Shown in pieces: positions 49,308 through 58,150 of a DNA stretch of 64,000 bases (position 1 is its first letter; each line of letters begins with the position of its first letter). The notes beneath the pieces were generated by a model. It did no database searches. It was not told the origin of the DNA and worked only from the letters and a program-made list of their open reading frames with translations. The position numbers and the translations under genes were made by a program. This DNA is from Gammaproteobacteria bacterium (GTDB lineage: Bacteria; Gemmatimonadota; Gemmatimonadetes; Longimicrobiales; Gaopeijiaceae), in NCBI GenBank assembly GCA_028821195.1, contig JAPPHB010000080.1, positions 81,330 through 145,329 of the forward strand. The letters are read 5' to 3'.

Positions 49308-52300
49308 TCAGGGAAGTCCCGCGAAGGCTCCCGCGTTGTACACGAACTGGCCCCAGAAGCCGATCTGGAACTGGGTCGAACCCAGCCGCTGGCCGATGTT
49401 CGACTGGCGGTTGGTGTAGCTGGCCTGAAAGCCGACCTGCAGCTCGGAAACGACGGTGTCCAGCGTGAGGTTGAAGGTGGCGTTGCTCTGGTCCACGAAG
49501 GGCACGCACTCGTCGTTGCCGGAGGTGATGCGACAATCGCTCTGCCCCGCCTGATTGTAGCGCAGCGACGCCTGGATCGGCCGTTCCAGCCGCGCTCCCA
49601 ACTCTCCCGGAGGCGTGAAGCTGCCGCTCATGGTGAAGACGTGGGTGTTGCGGCGGCGGCGGGTGTCGCCGGTGGGATCGGTGCCCTCGCCGCGGGTCAT
49701 GGTGGTCCGGTAGCTGGCCGAAAAGCCGCCTCCCCAGCGCACCGACACGTCGAGCGGGATGGTTGCGTCCTCCTGCAGCCGCTGCTGCTGGGTTCCCGTG
49801 CCGAAGGAGAGTCGGCGGGTGTCGACCCGGTATCCCGAGTTCAAGGTGAGGCGCTCTACCACCGGTTGCATGAAGGACGGCAACGGAATCGACGACGCCC
49901 TCAGGACGATGTTGGGCCAGCTGCGGGTGTTCGCCGCGCGGTCGCTGCGCGTGTCGAAGGTGGCGATGTCGGTGACCGAGTAGTCCACGCTCGCGGTGAC
50001 TCCCGGCAGGAGCGTGACCCCCGAACCCGCGGCCCAGCCGTCTCGGTCCACGAGCGTGGCCGCGGTGGCCCCGTCCACCACCCGGAACCCGTCGAGGTCG
50101 CTCAGCCCGAACTGATACCGCACATCCGGGTCCAGCACCTCGCGGTTGAAGCGCGAGGTGAGGCCGTCCTGCCAGTTGACCGTGATGGGCGAGAGCGCGC
50201 CGGCGAGACGGCGCATCGTCCCCTGGGGCGGAGCGTCGGACACGCCCGGCCTGGGGGGGGCGCCCCGGGCGAGCGTCCCCGGGTCGAAGATGACGGAAGC
50301 GCTCGCGCTCCGCTGTCCGCCCACGTTGCGCTGCAGGTCGCGCAGCGTGTCGGCCTCCACCACCTGGCGCCGCACCAGGGTGGCGTTGCGGTCGGAGCTG
50401 TAGGTGGTCGTCCAGGTCAGCGTCCACTGCAGCCAGTCGGCGGGCCGGGGTCCCCAGCGCATGTTGGTGCGAACCCGGCGATTCGTCTCCCAGCCCAGGT
50501 CGACGCCTCCCGGCGACCACCGCTCCCGCGCCAGCAGCGGCCGCACCGCCGGATCCCTGACCGCGAGTTCTGGAGCCAGCAGATCGCGGGTGGAAGTGAA
50601 GTCGGTGGTCGCGGTCACGGACTGAAAAGGCCGGAAGATGATGCGCGCATCCGTATCCACGCCTCTCCGGGGAGACCGGGTGCGGGTCGCGGTGGAGTCG
50701 CCGGGCAGGCGCAGGATCTGCTCGTAGCGATAGGTCTGGTTGCGCTGGTTGGCGTAGGATGCCCCGAACCCGATCCGCTCCGGACTCCAGCGCAGGCGGC
50801 TCGCCAGCACCCGCTCCTCCAGCGATTCCGGAAGCAGGGCACGCACCACACCACCCAGGAATCCAGGAACCACCGGCAGGGTGCGCGGCTCCAGCGCCCG
50901 GTCGTAGCCCACCCGCGCGTCCACCACGCGCGAATCCGAGTCCGAGGTTGCGGTCGCCGACTGCGACGATGAATAGCCGGCGCGCGCGCTCAGCCCGTCG
51001 AGGAAGATGGCCGCCAGCGGGTTGCTGGAAGGCGTCCGCTTGCGGAACGACAGCCCGACGCGGGTTCGATCGAAGGCGACCTTGCGCAGCCCTTCGAGCC
51101 GGTCGGCGCGGATATCGCTCCTCAGCAGGAAGGTGGGATCCTGGCCGGAGGTGGTATGCGAAACGGTCAGCGGCAGCTCGATGCCCCAGGAGGCGGGGGT
51201 GAAACGGCTCAGCTGCAGCGTCGAGTTCGCCGTCAACTGCTGGTCGCGCTGGTAGCTGGGATCGCCTTCCAACTGACGGAACAGGGCGCCCCGGTCGGAG
51301 ACCGAGATGCGCGTGGTCATGAAGTCGGACGCGTTCAGGTCCACGTTCAGGTGGCTCGCGAGTCCGCGGTCGGTGACGGCCCGGGAAAGACGGAAATCAT
51401 TGATCCACACTTCGCCGTCGTCGGGGAAGTCGCCCTCGTTCCAGACGCCCAGCGACAGCTCGCGCACCTGCGAGAGATTGGGGGCGCGCGCCCGGTCCTG
51501 AAGCACCACCGCGTACGTCGAGTCAGCGCTCCATACCACCAGCGCCGGCGCGCCGGCCGTCGGCGGATCCTCGATGAGCCGCTGCTCCGCCTCGCTGCGC
51601 AATTCGAGCCAGCGGTCGAAGTCCACCAGAATCTCCGGAAGCCAGTCCTCGGCCCGGGTCCCGTCGGGATCCACGGCCGGTTCCAGCGGCGTGCGGTAGA
51701 GATAGAAGTTGTCCTCGTCGCTCCCGACCTTCAGGAAGAAATACGTGGGACGGTCCATCCCCCAGTCGCCCCGGCGCGCCAGTGCCCAGATGCGCGCCTG
51801 CCTGTAGGTGAGGAAGTTCCTGGGACGCTGGGGAAAGCGGTGATAGACCTCCGCCCTCTCCCCGGGGGGAAGCCCCCTGTAGGTGATGCCAAGCGCCTTC
51901 TCGCTGAACTCCACGCCCTGCGCCCCCAGGGCGCTGACGGGATCGTCGAGCTGTTCCACCACGCCGGGCGGCGGGTGGTAGGCGGCACCCACCTCCACCG
52001 CACCCACCGGGCTCACCTCGATGGCGCCGCCCGTTCCCGGGTCATCGCCGGTCATTCCGGTGAGCACCCCCTCGCCCGCGCGCTTCACCCAGCGCGAGCC
52101 GACGAGGCGCATGCGCGCCAGCACGGCCGCTGCCTCGCCGTTGCCGGTGATGGTGAGACGCAGGTGCTTGACGGCGCGAAAATCGCCGTCGGTGAAGATC
52201 CCGCCCGGATTGATCGCCTGCGGCCCGCGCAGCGGAATCCGGTAGAGGCGGAATTGGGTTCCGGTCTCGATGGTGTCGCGCACCAGGTAGGGGGAGGATC

Positions 52301-55300
52301 CGTCGAGCTCCACCAGGTAGCGCATGTAGCGCTCGTCGATGTCCAGATTGCCGTCCCCGTCCAGGTCTTCCGAGTCGGGACGTCCGTTGCCCCGGGTGCA
52401 GTTGACCCTGGGGTCGCCGATCCGATAGACCACCGCCCGGGTCGCCAGGCACGCCTCGTCCCACAGCCCGCGCTGGTCGAGCTCGTCGTTCCATATCTCG
52501 CCCTGGCGGGGGTCGGCTTCCTGGTCGAGCGCACCGAGTCCCCACGCGCTTCCGCCCTCGCGGGTCCCTCCGGTGAGCCCGCTGGCGTCCACGAACAGCG
52601 CATCCTCGCTCACCGTCCCCAGGTCGAAGACGAGGGTGAGGTCCTCGCCCCCCGCAATGTACAGATCCAGAAACTCGGTCCGGGTCAGGTCGAGGCCTGT
52701 GCTCGCGAGATTGGCGGTGATCGAGCGCCAGCGCCTGCGGTCGAACCGTCCGCCGGCGGCGCCGTCGCCGACCCCGAAGGTGAGCAGCAGCCCCGGCTCG
52801 CGGAACTCGTTGCCTGCAAAGTTGATCTGCCGGTCGATGTCGTTGCGGGGGAGAAAGCCCTCAAAGACGCCCGTACTGTCCCCGCTCGCCCCCTCGGTAA
52901 TCCAGGTATGCTGCCACTGGAGGGAGGCGATGTCGCCGGCGCCGAGCTCCGGTGGAAGGGCCTCGAGCGCGCCGTCGCGAAACTGCGGCGCGCTTCCCAG
53001 CCGCCAGCCCGTGCTCAGGCTGGAGAGCGGAAGGTCGCTCGTGGAATCGAAGTCGTGCAGGTAGACGTCGCCCGCGGTGTTCGGGCTCGGCAGAGAGAGC
53101 GCCATCTCCCCGTTCACGCTCAGCCGCGAGATGCCCGAGTGCGCCAGCCCGGGGATCCGGTCCAGCGCCCGGTCCAACGCCGGCAGTTCCAGGTCCATGC
53201 GCCCGTTCAGGCCACCCAGCAGGATCGAAGCCGGCTCGACGCCAAGCTGGGGCCGGCGCAGAAGCCCCCTCTCGCGCTGGTACAGCCCGAGGAAGTTGAG
53301 TTGGCCCGCATCCCCGAGGGCCGTGCTGGCGTTCATGCCGAAGACCGAGGTCGGAGCGATCTGAAAGAGCGCCTGTTGCTCCCAGGTGGCGCGCAGGTCC
53401 CCCTGCGGGTCGCTGGCGAAGAGGGTCTCCGCGTTGAGCAGCTGTACCTGCCCCATGTCGTAGTCGATGACATAGTCGTCGCGTGCTACCAGCGCGCGGT
53501 CTCCGAAGAAGAGCCGCTCGCTGCCGTCGCGGATGCCGAGCGCGCCCAGTGAAAAGGACGAGATGAGCCCTTCGCTGCGCACCCGGAAGGGAATGGTGAG
53601 CCAGTAGAGCCCGGCGTTCTCACGCTCGTAGGGATCGACTGCGTCGTAGATCTCCGGGTTGGCGTCTCCCGCAAGGATCTCGGAGGTCTCCTCCGCAGAG
53701 AGCCCCAGCGAGTATATCGGCGGTGGCTCGGCGAAGGGCCTGAGGGTCGGGAAGATGATGAAGGTGCCGGAGACCGCGGGCTGCTCCTCGAAGTCGTCTG
53801 CGGCGGGCTTGTAGACGTAGGCACGGTCGATGACGTCGACGGGAGATTCCTCGTCGAGCCCGAGCAGCTTCAGATAGGTGATGTCCTCTCCGGCGAGGCC
53901 GCGGGTGAAGGTCCTCCCCGCGCTCAGCTCGCCGACGGAGATGTCGAGCGAGACCGAAGGAATCTCGACGTCGTTCGAGCCCGATACCCGGTAGACCTGG
54001 TGCATCTCCAGGTCCCAGGTGGGCCGGCCCGGCTGGTGATTGGGCTCCGAGGCGCGCAGCAGCGAGAGGCGCGGCCGTCCCCCCTCGTTGTGAATGCGCT
54101 CCGGGTTGTAGTCGCCGATGGTGTCACCGGCCGCGGTGACGTAGGTGACCGCCAGCATCTCGTCGCGGCGCAGCGGGCTGCGGAGCGCGATCCACAGGCC
54201 GCTTGGATGGACGAAGTAGTCGACGCCCGCCTGCAGGTAGCGGAACCACCCGGATTCCGTCACCGTGTCGTCCCCGAGCGTGGCCGAGGCGTCGGCCTGG
54301 ATGTAGCCCTCCACCTGCTGGCGGGTGACGGGGTCGTTCTCGAAGCGGTAGAGCTGAATCGGCTCCGCCCCCGGGATGGCGGAGGAGGGCACCGTGCTGG
54401 GGTCCGCCCCAAGGACGTCGATGTGCGGGTAGTCGAAGAGGTTGCGCGGGTCGGCGAGAAAGAAGAACTGGCCACGCACGTAGTCGGCGTTGTCGACCAC
54501 GATGGTGTCCTCCTGGACGAAGGCGCGGTCGGTGCCCGCCCCCGCCAGGCGGAACTCCCGCGAGGACAGATCGCCCCGCTGTTGCGCGAACACGGTCTCG
54601 AAGTCCACCGGGCCCAGCTGGCCGGTGGCCCGCAGCCCGAAGTTGCCGGCCGGAATGCCCTCGGTGAGGAAGCGCGAATCGGGCAGCCCGAAGGTCACGT
54701 CCCCGACCTCGACGCCCTGGAGAATCTCGTCCTCCACGCCCTGATAGAAGACGTTGATGTTGTTGGTGGCCGAGAACTCGCGGGTCTGGTCGTAGTCGAC
54801 GTTCACCACGATCCGCTCCGAGATGGTGCCGCCCATCTGGACTCCGAACTGGAGCTCGGGCACGAGCCGAGGCAGGAGTCCCGGCTGGCACCCCAGCTGG
54901 ATGCCGGCATCGCAGGGACGGAAACGGGTCCAGTCGCCCCCGAACTCGCCCCTGCCCCGGATGCGCACGTCCAGGTCCTGGAACTCGATCGGCCCAGCCC
55001 CGGGGATGACGGCGGCCTCCGTCTCGGGAGGGAGTTCGGGGAGGAACGCCACCGGGCCGCCGTCCGCCGGGTCCGCTTCCGGGGAGGGGCGCGTGATGCG
55101 GCCCGCGAGCACTGCGCCCGGCCGCAGGAGGGAGGCGGCGCCGGGGCCCGGGTGCCCGAGCACGGCGGGCCGGAACCATGGCGAGCCGGCGCCCGGCACA
55201 GGATCGAAGGCGACCGGGAAGAGCAGCGGAACGCGCGCCAGCCCGAGGGAGACCAGCACCGCCGGGGGGAGGGGCGTGGAGGCGAGCTGGGGCGGCGGCG

Positions 55301-55412
55301 GAAAGAGCCCCCGCCAGTCGACGGCGCCCCGGCCGGGAGTGGCCTGGGGGGCGGCGGCCGCCGGCACGAGGAGCCCGATCGCCGGAAGCATCGCGGCCAC
55401 CCGCCGACCCAT
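49308..55412 (-). CDS. sprA: SprA-like giant outer-membrane protein (type IX secretion translocon)
   Basis: SprA (Sov) forms a 36-strand outer-membrane barrel that exports proteins by the type IX system. The product has about 2034 residues. It has a signal peptide (cleavage near AAAAPQA), and residues about 190-260 carry the SprA signature: PELQFGVQMGGTISERIVVNVDYDQT, NNINVFYQGVEDEILQGVEVGDVTFGLP, then SSREFRLAG. The rest is mostly alternating beta-strand sequence with repeated RxSFGxGTxQ, LTLNSGYRVDT and YRTTMTRGEG-like strands, ending in GFWGQFVYNAGAFAGLP. I place the start at ATG 55412; TTG 55472 is the upstream alternative. It is divergent from lptF. Its size is slightly below Flavobacterium SprA. 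No other T9SS genes are in the window. Confidence 0.85.
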   Translation of the reverse strand: MGRRVAAMLPAIGLLVPAAAAPQATPGRGAVDWRGLFPPPPQLASTPLPPAVLVSLGLARVPLLFPVAFDPVPGAGSPWFRPAVLGHPGPGAASLLRPGAVLAGRITRPSPEADPADGGPVAFLPELPPETEAAVIPGAGPIEFQDLDVRIRGRGEFGGDWTRFRPCDAGIQLGCQPGLLPRLVPELQFGVQMGGTISERIVVNVDYDQTREFSATNNINVFYQGVEDEILQGVEVGDVTFGLPDSRFLTEGIPAGNFGLRATGQLGPVDFETVFAQQRGDLSSREFRLAGAGTDRAFVQEDTIVVDNADYVRGQFFFLADPRNLFDYPHIDVLGADPSTVPSSAIPGAEPIQLYRFENDPVTRQQVEGYIQADASATLGDDTVTESGWFRYLQAGVDYFVHPSGLWIALRSPLRRDEMLAVTYVTAAGDTIGDYNPERIHNEGGRPRLSLLRASEPNHQPGRPTWDLEMHQVYRVSGSNDVEIPSVSLDISVGELSAGRTFTRGLAGEDITYLKLLGLDEESPVDVIDRAYVYKPAADDFEEQPAVSGTFIIFPTLRPFAEPPPIYSLGLSAEETSEILAGDANPEIYDAVDPYERENAGLYWLTIPFRVRSEGLISSFSLGALGIRDGSERLFFGDRALVARDDYVIDYDMGQVQLLNAETLFASDPQGDLRATWEQQALFQIAPTSVFGMNASTALGDAGQLNFLGLYQRERGLLRRPQLGVEPASILLGGLNGRMDLELPALDRALDRIPGLAHSGISRLSVNGEMALSLPSPNTAGDVYLHDFDSTSDLPLSSLSTGWRLGSAPQFRDGALEALPPELGAGDIASLQWQHTWITEGASGDSTGVFEGFLPRNDIDRQINFAGNEFREPGLLLTFGVGDGAAGGRFDRRRWRSITANLASTGLDLTRTEFLDLYIAGGEDLTLVFDLGTVSEDALFVDASGLTGGTREGGSAWGLGALDQEADPRQGEIWNDELDQRGLWDEACLATRAVVYRIGDPRVNCTRGNGRPDSEDLDGDGNLDIDERYMRYLVELDGSSPYLVRDTIETGTQFRLYRIPLRGPQAINPGGIFTDGDFRAVKHLRLTITGNGEAAAVLARMRLVGSRWVKRAGEGVLTGMTGDDPGTGGAIEVSPVGAVEVGAAYHPPPGVVEQLDDPVSALGAQGVEFSEKALGITYRGLPPGERAEVYHRFPQRPRNFLTYRQARIWALARRGDWGMDRPTYFFLKVGSDEDNFYLYRTPLEPAVDPDGTRAEDWLPEILVDFDRWLELRSEAEQRLIEDPPTAGAPALVVWSADSTYAVVLQDRARAPNLSQVRELSLGVWNEGDFPDDGEVWINDFRLSRAVTDRGLASHLNVDLNASDFMTTRISVSDRGALFRQLEGDPSYQRDQQLTANSTLQLSRFTPASWGIELPLTVSHTTSGQDPTFLLRSDIRADRLEGLRKVAFDRTRVGLSFRKRTPSSNPLAAIFLDGLSARAGYSSSQSATATSDSDSRVVDARVGYDRALEPRTLPVVPGFLGGVVRALLPESLEERVLASRLRWSPERIGFGASYANQRNQTYRYEQILRLPGDSTATRTRSPRRGVDTDARIIFRPFQSVTATTDFTSTRDLLAPELAVRDPAVRPLLARERWSPGGVDLGWETNRRVRTNMRWGPRPADWLQWTLTWTTTYSSDRNATLVRRQVVEADTLRDLQRNVGGQRSASASVIFDPGTLARGAPPRPGVSDAPPQGTMRRLAGALSPITVNWQDGLTSRFNREVLDPDVRYQFGLSDLDGFRVVDGATAATLVDRDGWAAGSGVTLLPGVTASVDYSVTDIATFDTRSDRAANTRSWPNIVLRASSIPLPSFMQPVVERLTLNSGYRVDTRRLSFGTGTQQQRLQEDATIPLDVSVRWGGGFSASYRTTMTRGEGTDPTGDTRRRRNTHVFTMSGSFTPPGELGARLERPIQASLRYNQAGQSDCRITSGNDECVPFVDQSNATFNLTLDTVVSELQVGFQASYTNRQSNIGQRLGSTQFQIGFWGQFVYNAGAFAGLP

Positions 55413-55496
55413 CCCACCGGGACCACGGGCACGCTGCCGGTGTACGGTGCGAGTTGAGGGAGGCTCGCTCAACGCCCAACCCGCAACCGGCTACGG
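55413..55496. other. Divergent promoter region between sprA and lptF
   Basis: Only 84 bases separate the two start codons (25 if sprA starts at TTG 55472). GTGCGAGTTGAGGGAGG is the only purine-rich stretch. No clear -35/-10 elements are seen. Confidence 0.4.
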
Positions 55497-56921
55497 ATGA
55501 ACATACTCACGCGCTATCTGATCCGGGCGCACGTGGCGCCGTTCTTCTTCTCGCTCACCGTGCTCACCGGCCTCTTCTTTCTCAACCTGGTCGCCCTGCG
55601 GATGGGCGCGCTGATGGGCAAGGGATTGCCGTGGCAGGTTTATGCCGAGTTCATGCTTCTCTCGCTCCCCCACACGCTCGCGCTCACCATTCCCATGTCG
55701 GTGCTGGTTGCCGTGCTCTACGCCTTCTCGGAGTTGGCGGAAGCCAACGAGATCACCGCCATGTCCGCGGGCGGCGTGCGTCCCGCCCGCGTTCTGGTTC
55801 CGATCCTCGCCGCGGGCACGATCACGGCCGCCGTGGTCTTCGTGCTGCACGACCGCGTGCTCCCGGAGTCCAATCATCGTCTCAAGAACCTCATGGTCGA
55901 CGTCCAGGGAAAGAGCCCCACATTCCGCCTGCGCGAGCAGGTGATCAACGAGATCCAGGCCGTGAACGGCGCCACCCGCTACTTCCTGCAGGCGCACAGC
56001 ATCGACCCGATTACCAACGAGCTCGAGGATGTCACCATCTTCGACGTTAGCGAATACGACCAATATCGCACCATCTATGCCGACCGGGGCACGATGGCGT
56101 TCGACGAGACCGGCACCGACCTCTTTCTGACCCTCTTCGACGGCAATGCCTACGAGGTGAGCGACGTGCGGCCGTCCGGCTTCCGGCAACTGGCCTTCGC
56201 CCGTCAGATCATCCCCATGCGCGGTGTCGCGGACGTGCTGGAGCGTAGCGACAGCGAGCAGCGCGGCGACCGCGAAATGTCCACGGCGATGCTGGCGGAG
56301 GAGGTGCGCAAGGCCCGCGAGGAACTGGCCGAAGTGCGGCGGGCGAGCCTGGGGCGCTCCCGTGGCGCGCTGCGCGAAGCCCTGGGACTCGAGGCGGTGG
56401 AAGGCGAAGAGATCGACGATCTGCTGCCCCCAGGAGCGTTGGAGAGCCAGCGCCGCATCATCGGCGATCTGGGCCTGACCCCGCCGGACCAGCTCACGGA
56501 GGCGGTCACCGCCAACCTGCGCACCAACGCCGTGCGCGAGGAAGGACTTCTGCTCAATGTGAACCGCTACCGGGTGGAGTGGCACAAGAAGTGGGCGATC
56601 GCCACCGCCTGCTTCATCTTCGTGCTCGTGGGGGCCCCGCTCGCGATCCGCTTCCCCCGGGGCGGGCTCGGTACCGTGATCGTCCTCTCCGGCGCCATCT
56701 TCGCCATCTACTGGACGACGCTGATCGGAGGGGAGTCGCTCGCCGACCGGGGCCGCCTGGAGCCGAATGTGGCGATGTGGATCTCCAACGTCGTTTTCCT
56801 GACCGCCGGCGTGTGGCTGTCCTCGCGCATGGGCCGCGCCGTCTCCGCGCCACGGGATTCCGGGCGGGGCGGCATCCGGCAGCTGCTGGCGAACCGGGCG
56901 AGAGGGAGCGCGGACGCATGA
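55497..56921 (+). CDS. lptF: LPS export ABC-type permease LptF (YjgP family)
   Basis: LptF and LptG form the inner-membrane core that extracts LPS and passes it to LptC/A. The 474-residue protein has an N-terminal pair of helices (starting MNILTRYLIRAHVAPFFFSLTVL), the coupling helix LPHTLALTIPMSVLVAVLYAF, the periplasmic jellyroll (about 115-250) and three or four C-terminal helices (FVLVGAPLAIRFPRGG). A helical, charged insert of about 100 residues (roughly 255-360, AEEVRKAREELAEVRRA) lies before the last membrane helices, so it is longer than the usual 360 residues. The stop overlaps the lptG ATG as ATGA. Confidence 0.9.
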   Translation: MNILTRYLIRAHVAPFFFSLTVLTGLFFLNLVALRMGALMGKGLPWQVYAEFMLLSLPHTLALTIPMSVLVAVLYAFSELAEANEITAMSAGGVRPARVLVPILAAGTITAAVVFVLHDRVLPESNHRLKNLMVDVQGKSPTFRLREQVINEIQAVNGATRYFLQAHSIDPITNELEDVTIFDVSEYDQYRTIYADRGTMAFDETGTDLFLTLFDGNAYEVSDVRPSGFRQLAFARQIIPMRGVADVLERSDSEQRGDREMSTAMLAEEVRKAREELAEVRRASLGRSRGALREALGLEAVEGEEIDDLLPPGALESQRRIIGDLGLTPPDQLTEAVTANLRTNAVREEGLLLNVNRYRVEWHKKWAIATACFIFVLVGAPLAIRFPRGGLGTVIVLSGAIFAIYWTTLIGGESLADRGRLEPNVAMWISNVVFLTAGVWLSSRMGRAVSAPRDSGRGGIRQLLANRARGSADA

Positions 56922-58030
56922 GGCTCCTCGACCGGCTGGTCGCCACCAGCTTCCTGCGCATATTCGTGGCCTTCGTGGCCGCCGTGCCGCTTCTTTTCGT
57001 GGTTGGCGACCTCACCGAGAACATCGACGAGTACCTGGACCGCGGGCTCCCGATGGTGGACGTCTTCCGGGCCTACGGATTCCAGATGCTCCAGTTCGTG
57101 TTCTGGTCCTTCCCGATGGCCACGCTCATCGCGGCAGTCTTCACGATTCACGCCATGACCGTGCACCGGGAGATCGTGGCCGCCAAGGCGGGCGGCATCT
57201 CCTTCCATCGCCTCGTGGTGCCGGCGCTGGGGCTGGGCGTCGCGCTCGCCGGGGTGTCGTTCTACGTCAGCGACATCGTGCCCCGCGCCAATCGCGCTGC
57301 CTTCGACATCCTCGAGGAACGCAACTTCAGCCGCGACTGGCGCATCAACTTCGTGTACCAGACCGAGGACGGACACAGCCTGTCGGTGCGGCGCCTGACC
57401 GTGATGGCCGGGGAACTGCAGGACGTCGTGCTGGAACACCGCCCGGTCACCGCGGCGCCGGGCACGGGACCCTCGCTGCACGCGGTCGCGGACCGCGCGT
57501 ACTTCAACGACGAATCGGGCTGGACCTTCAGCGACGGATACATGCGCCGCCTGCTCCCGGATGCCCGCGAACAGACCTACCAGTTCGGCAGCATGAAGAC
57601 GCGCGGGTTCTCGGAACGGCCCGATGAGCTGCTCGAGGCGTCCCGCACCGGCAACCGCATGTCCGACGCCCAGAACGACCGCCTGGCCCAGATGACGCGC
57701 GCGGACATCGACCGCCAGGTGGGGATCATCGAACGCAGCGGGGGCAGCGCCTCCGAGTACCTCGTCGAGCGCGAACAGCGCGGCGCCCTCGCCCTCGCCA
57801 CCTTCATCATGGTCCTCTTCGGCCTGCCCCTGGGGACCTCGTCCCAGCGCGGGAGCGCGGCCTACGGCGCGGGCGTCTCGATCGCCGCCATCACCCTGTA
57901 CCTGATCCTCTTCCGGGTTCTGGGGGCGGCGGCGGGCGCGGGGGTCCTGTCACCCACCATCGCGGCCTGGACCCCCAACGCAGTGTTCCTGGCGATGGGC
58001 GCGGTTCTGATGGTTCGCGTGCGAACGTAG
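56918..58030 (+). CDS. lptG: LPS export ABC-type permease LptG (YjgQ family)
   Basis: The 370-residue partner of LptF has the expected architecture: two N-terminal helices with LVATSFLRIFVAFVAAVPLLFVVGDL, the SFPMATLIAAVFTIHAM helix, a periplasmic beta-jellyroll (about residues 110-240) and C-terminal helices (LALATFIMVLFGLPLGTSS). Its start codon overlaps lptF by four bases, giving stoichiometric expression. No ATPase gene lptB lies in the window. Confidence 0.92.
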   Translation: MRLLDRLVATSFLRIFVAFVAAVPLLFVVGDLTENIDEYLDRGLPMVDVFRAYGFQMLQFVFWSFPMATLIAAVFTIHAMTVHREIVAAKAGGISFHRLVVPALGLGVALAGVSFYVSDIVPRANRAAFDILEERNFSRDWRINFVYQTEDGHSLSVRRLTVMAGELQDVVLEHRPVTAAPGTGPSLHAVADRAYFNDESGWTFSDGYMRRLLPDAREQTYQFGSMKTRGFSERPDELLEASRTGNRMSDAQNDRLAQMTRADIDRQVGIIERSGGSASEYLVEREQRGALALATFIMVLFGLPLGTSSQRGSAAYGAGVSIAAITLYLILFRVLGAAAGAGVLSPTIAAWTPNAVFLAMGAVLMVRVRT

Positions 58031-58080
58031 CAGGCCGCGGAGGGAACTCCTCCCGGGCACTCTCGGACCGGTAGCGAGCC

Positions 58081-58112
58081 AGCCCCGGAAGGGTCGGATC
58101 CCTCCCGGGGCT
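58081..58112. terminator. Bidirectional terminator between lptG and the LVIVD gene
   Basis: A 13-bp stem with one mismatch (AGCCCCGGAAGGG against CCCTCCCGGGGCT) and a 6-base loop lies between two convergent genes, 50 bases after lptG. GTTGGATTTGCTTT follows on the plus strand. It is the best intrinsic terminator candidate in the window. Confidence 0.65.
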
Positions 58113-58150
58113 GTTGGATTTGCTTTCGGGCCGCAACGGACCCGGCCGAC

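Noticed and set aside
51156..53552. Long open frame antisense to sprA
   Set aside because: High GC content gives long antisense frames; this one has no start context, no recognisable domain and mirrors the codon bias of sprA.
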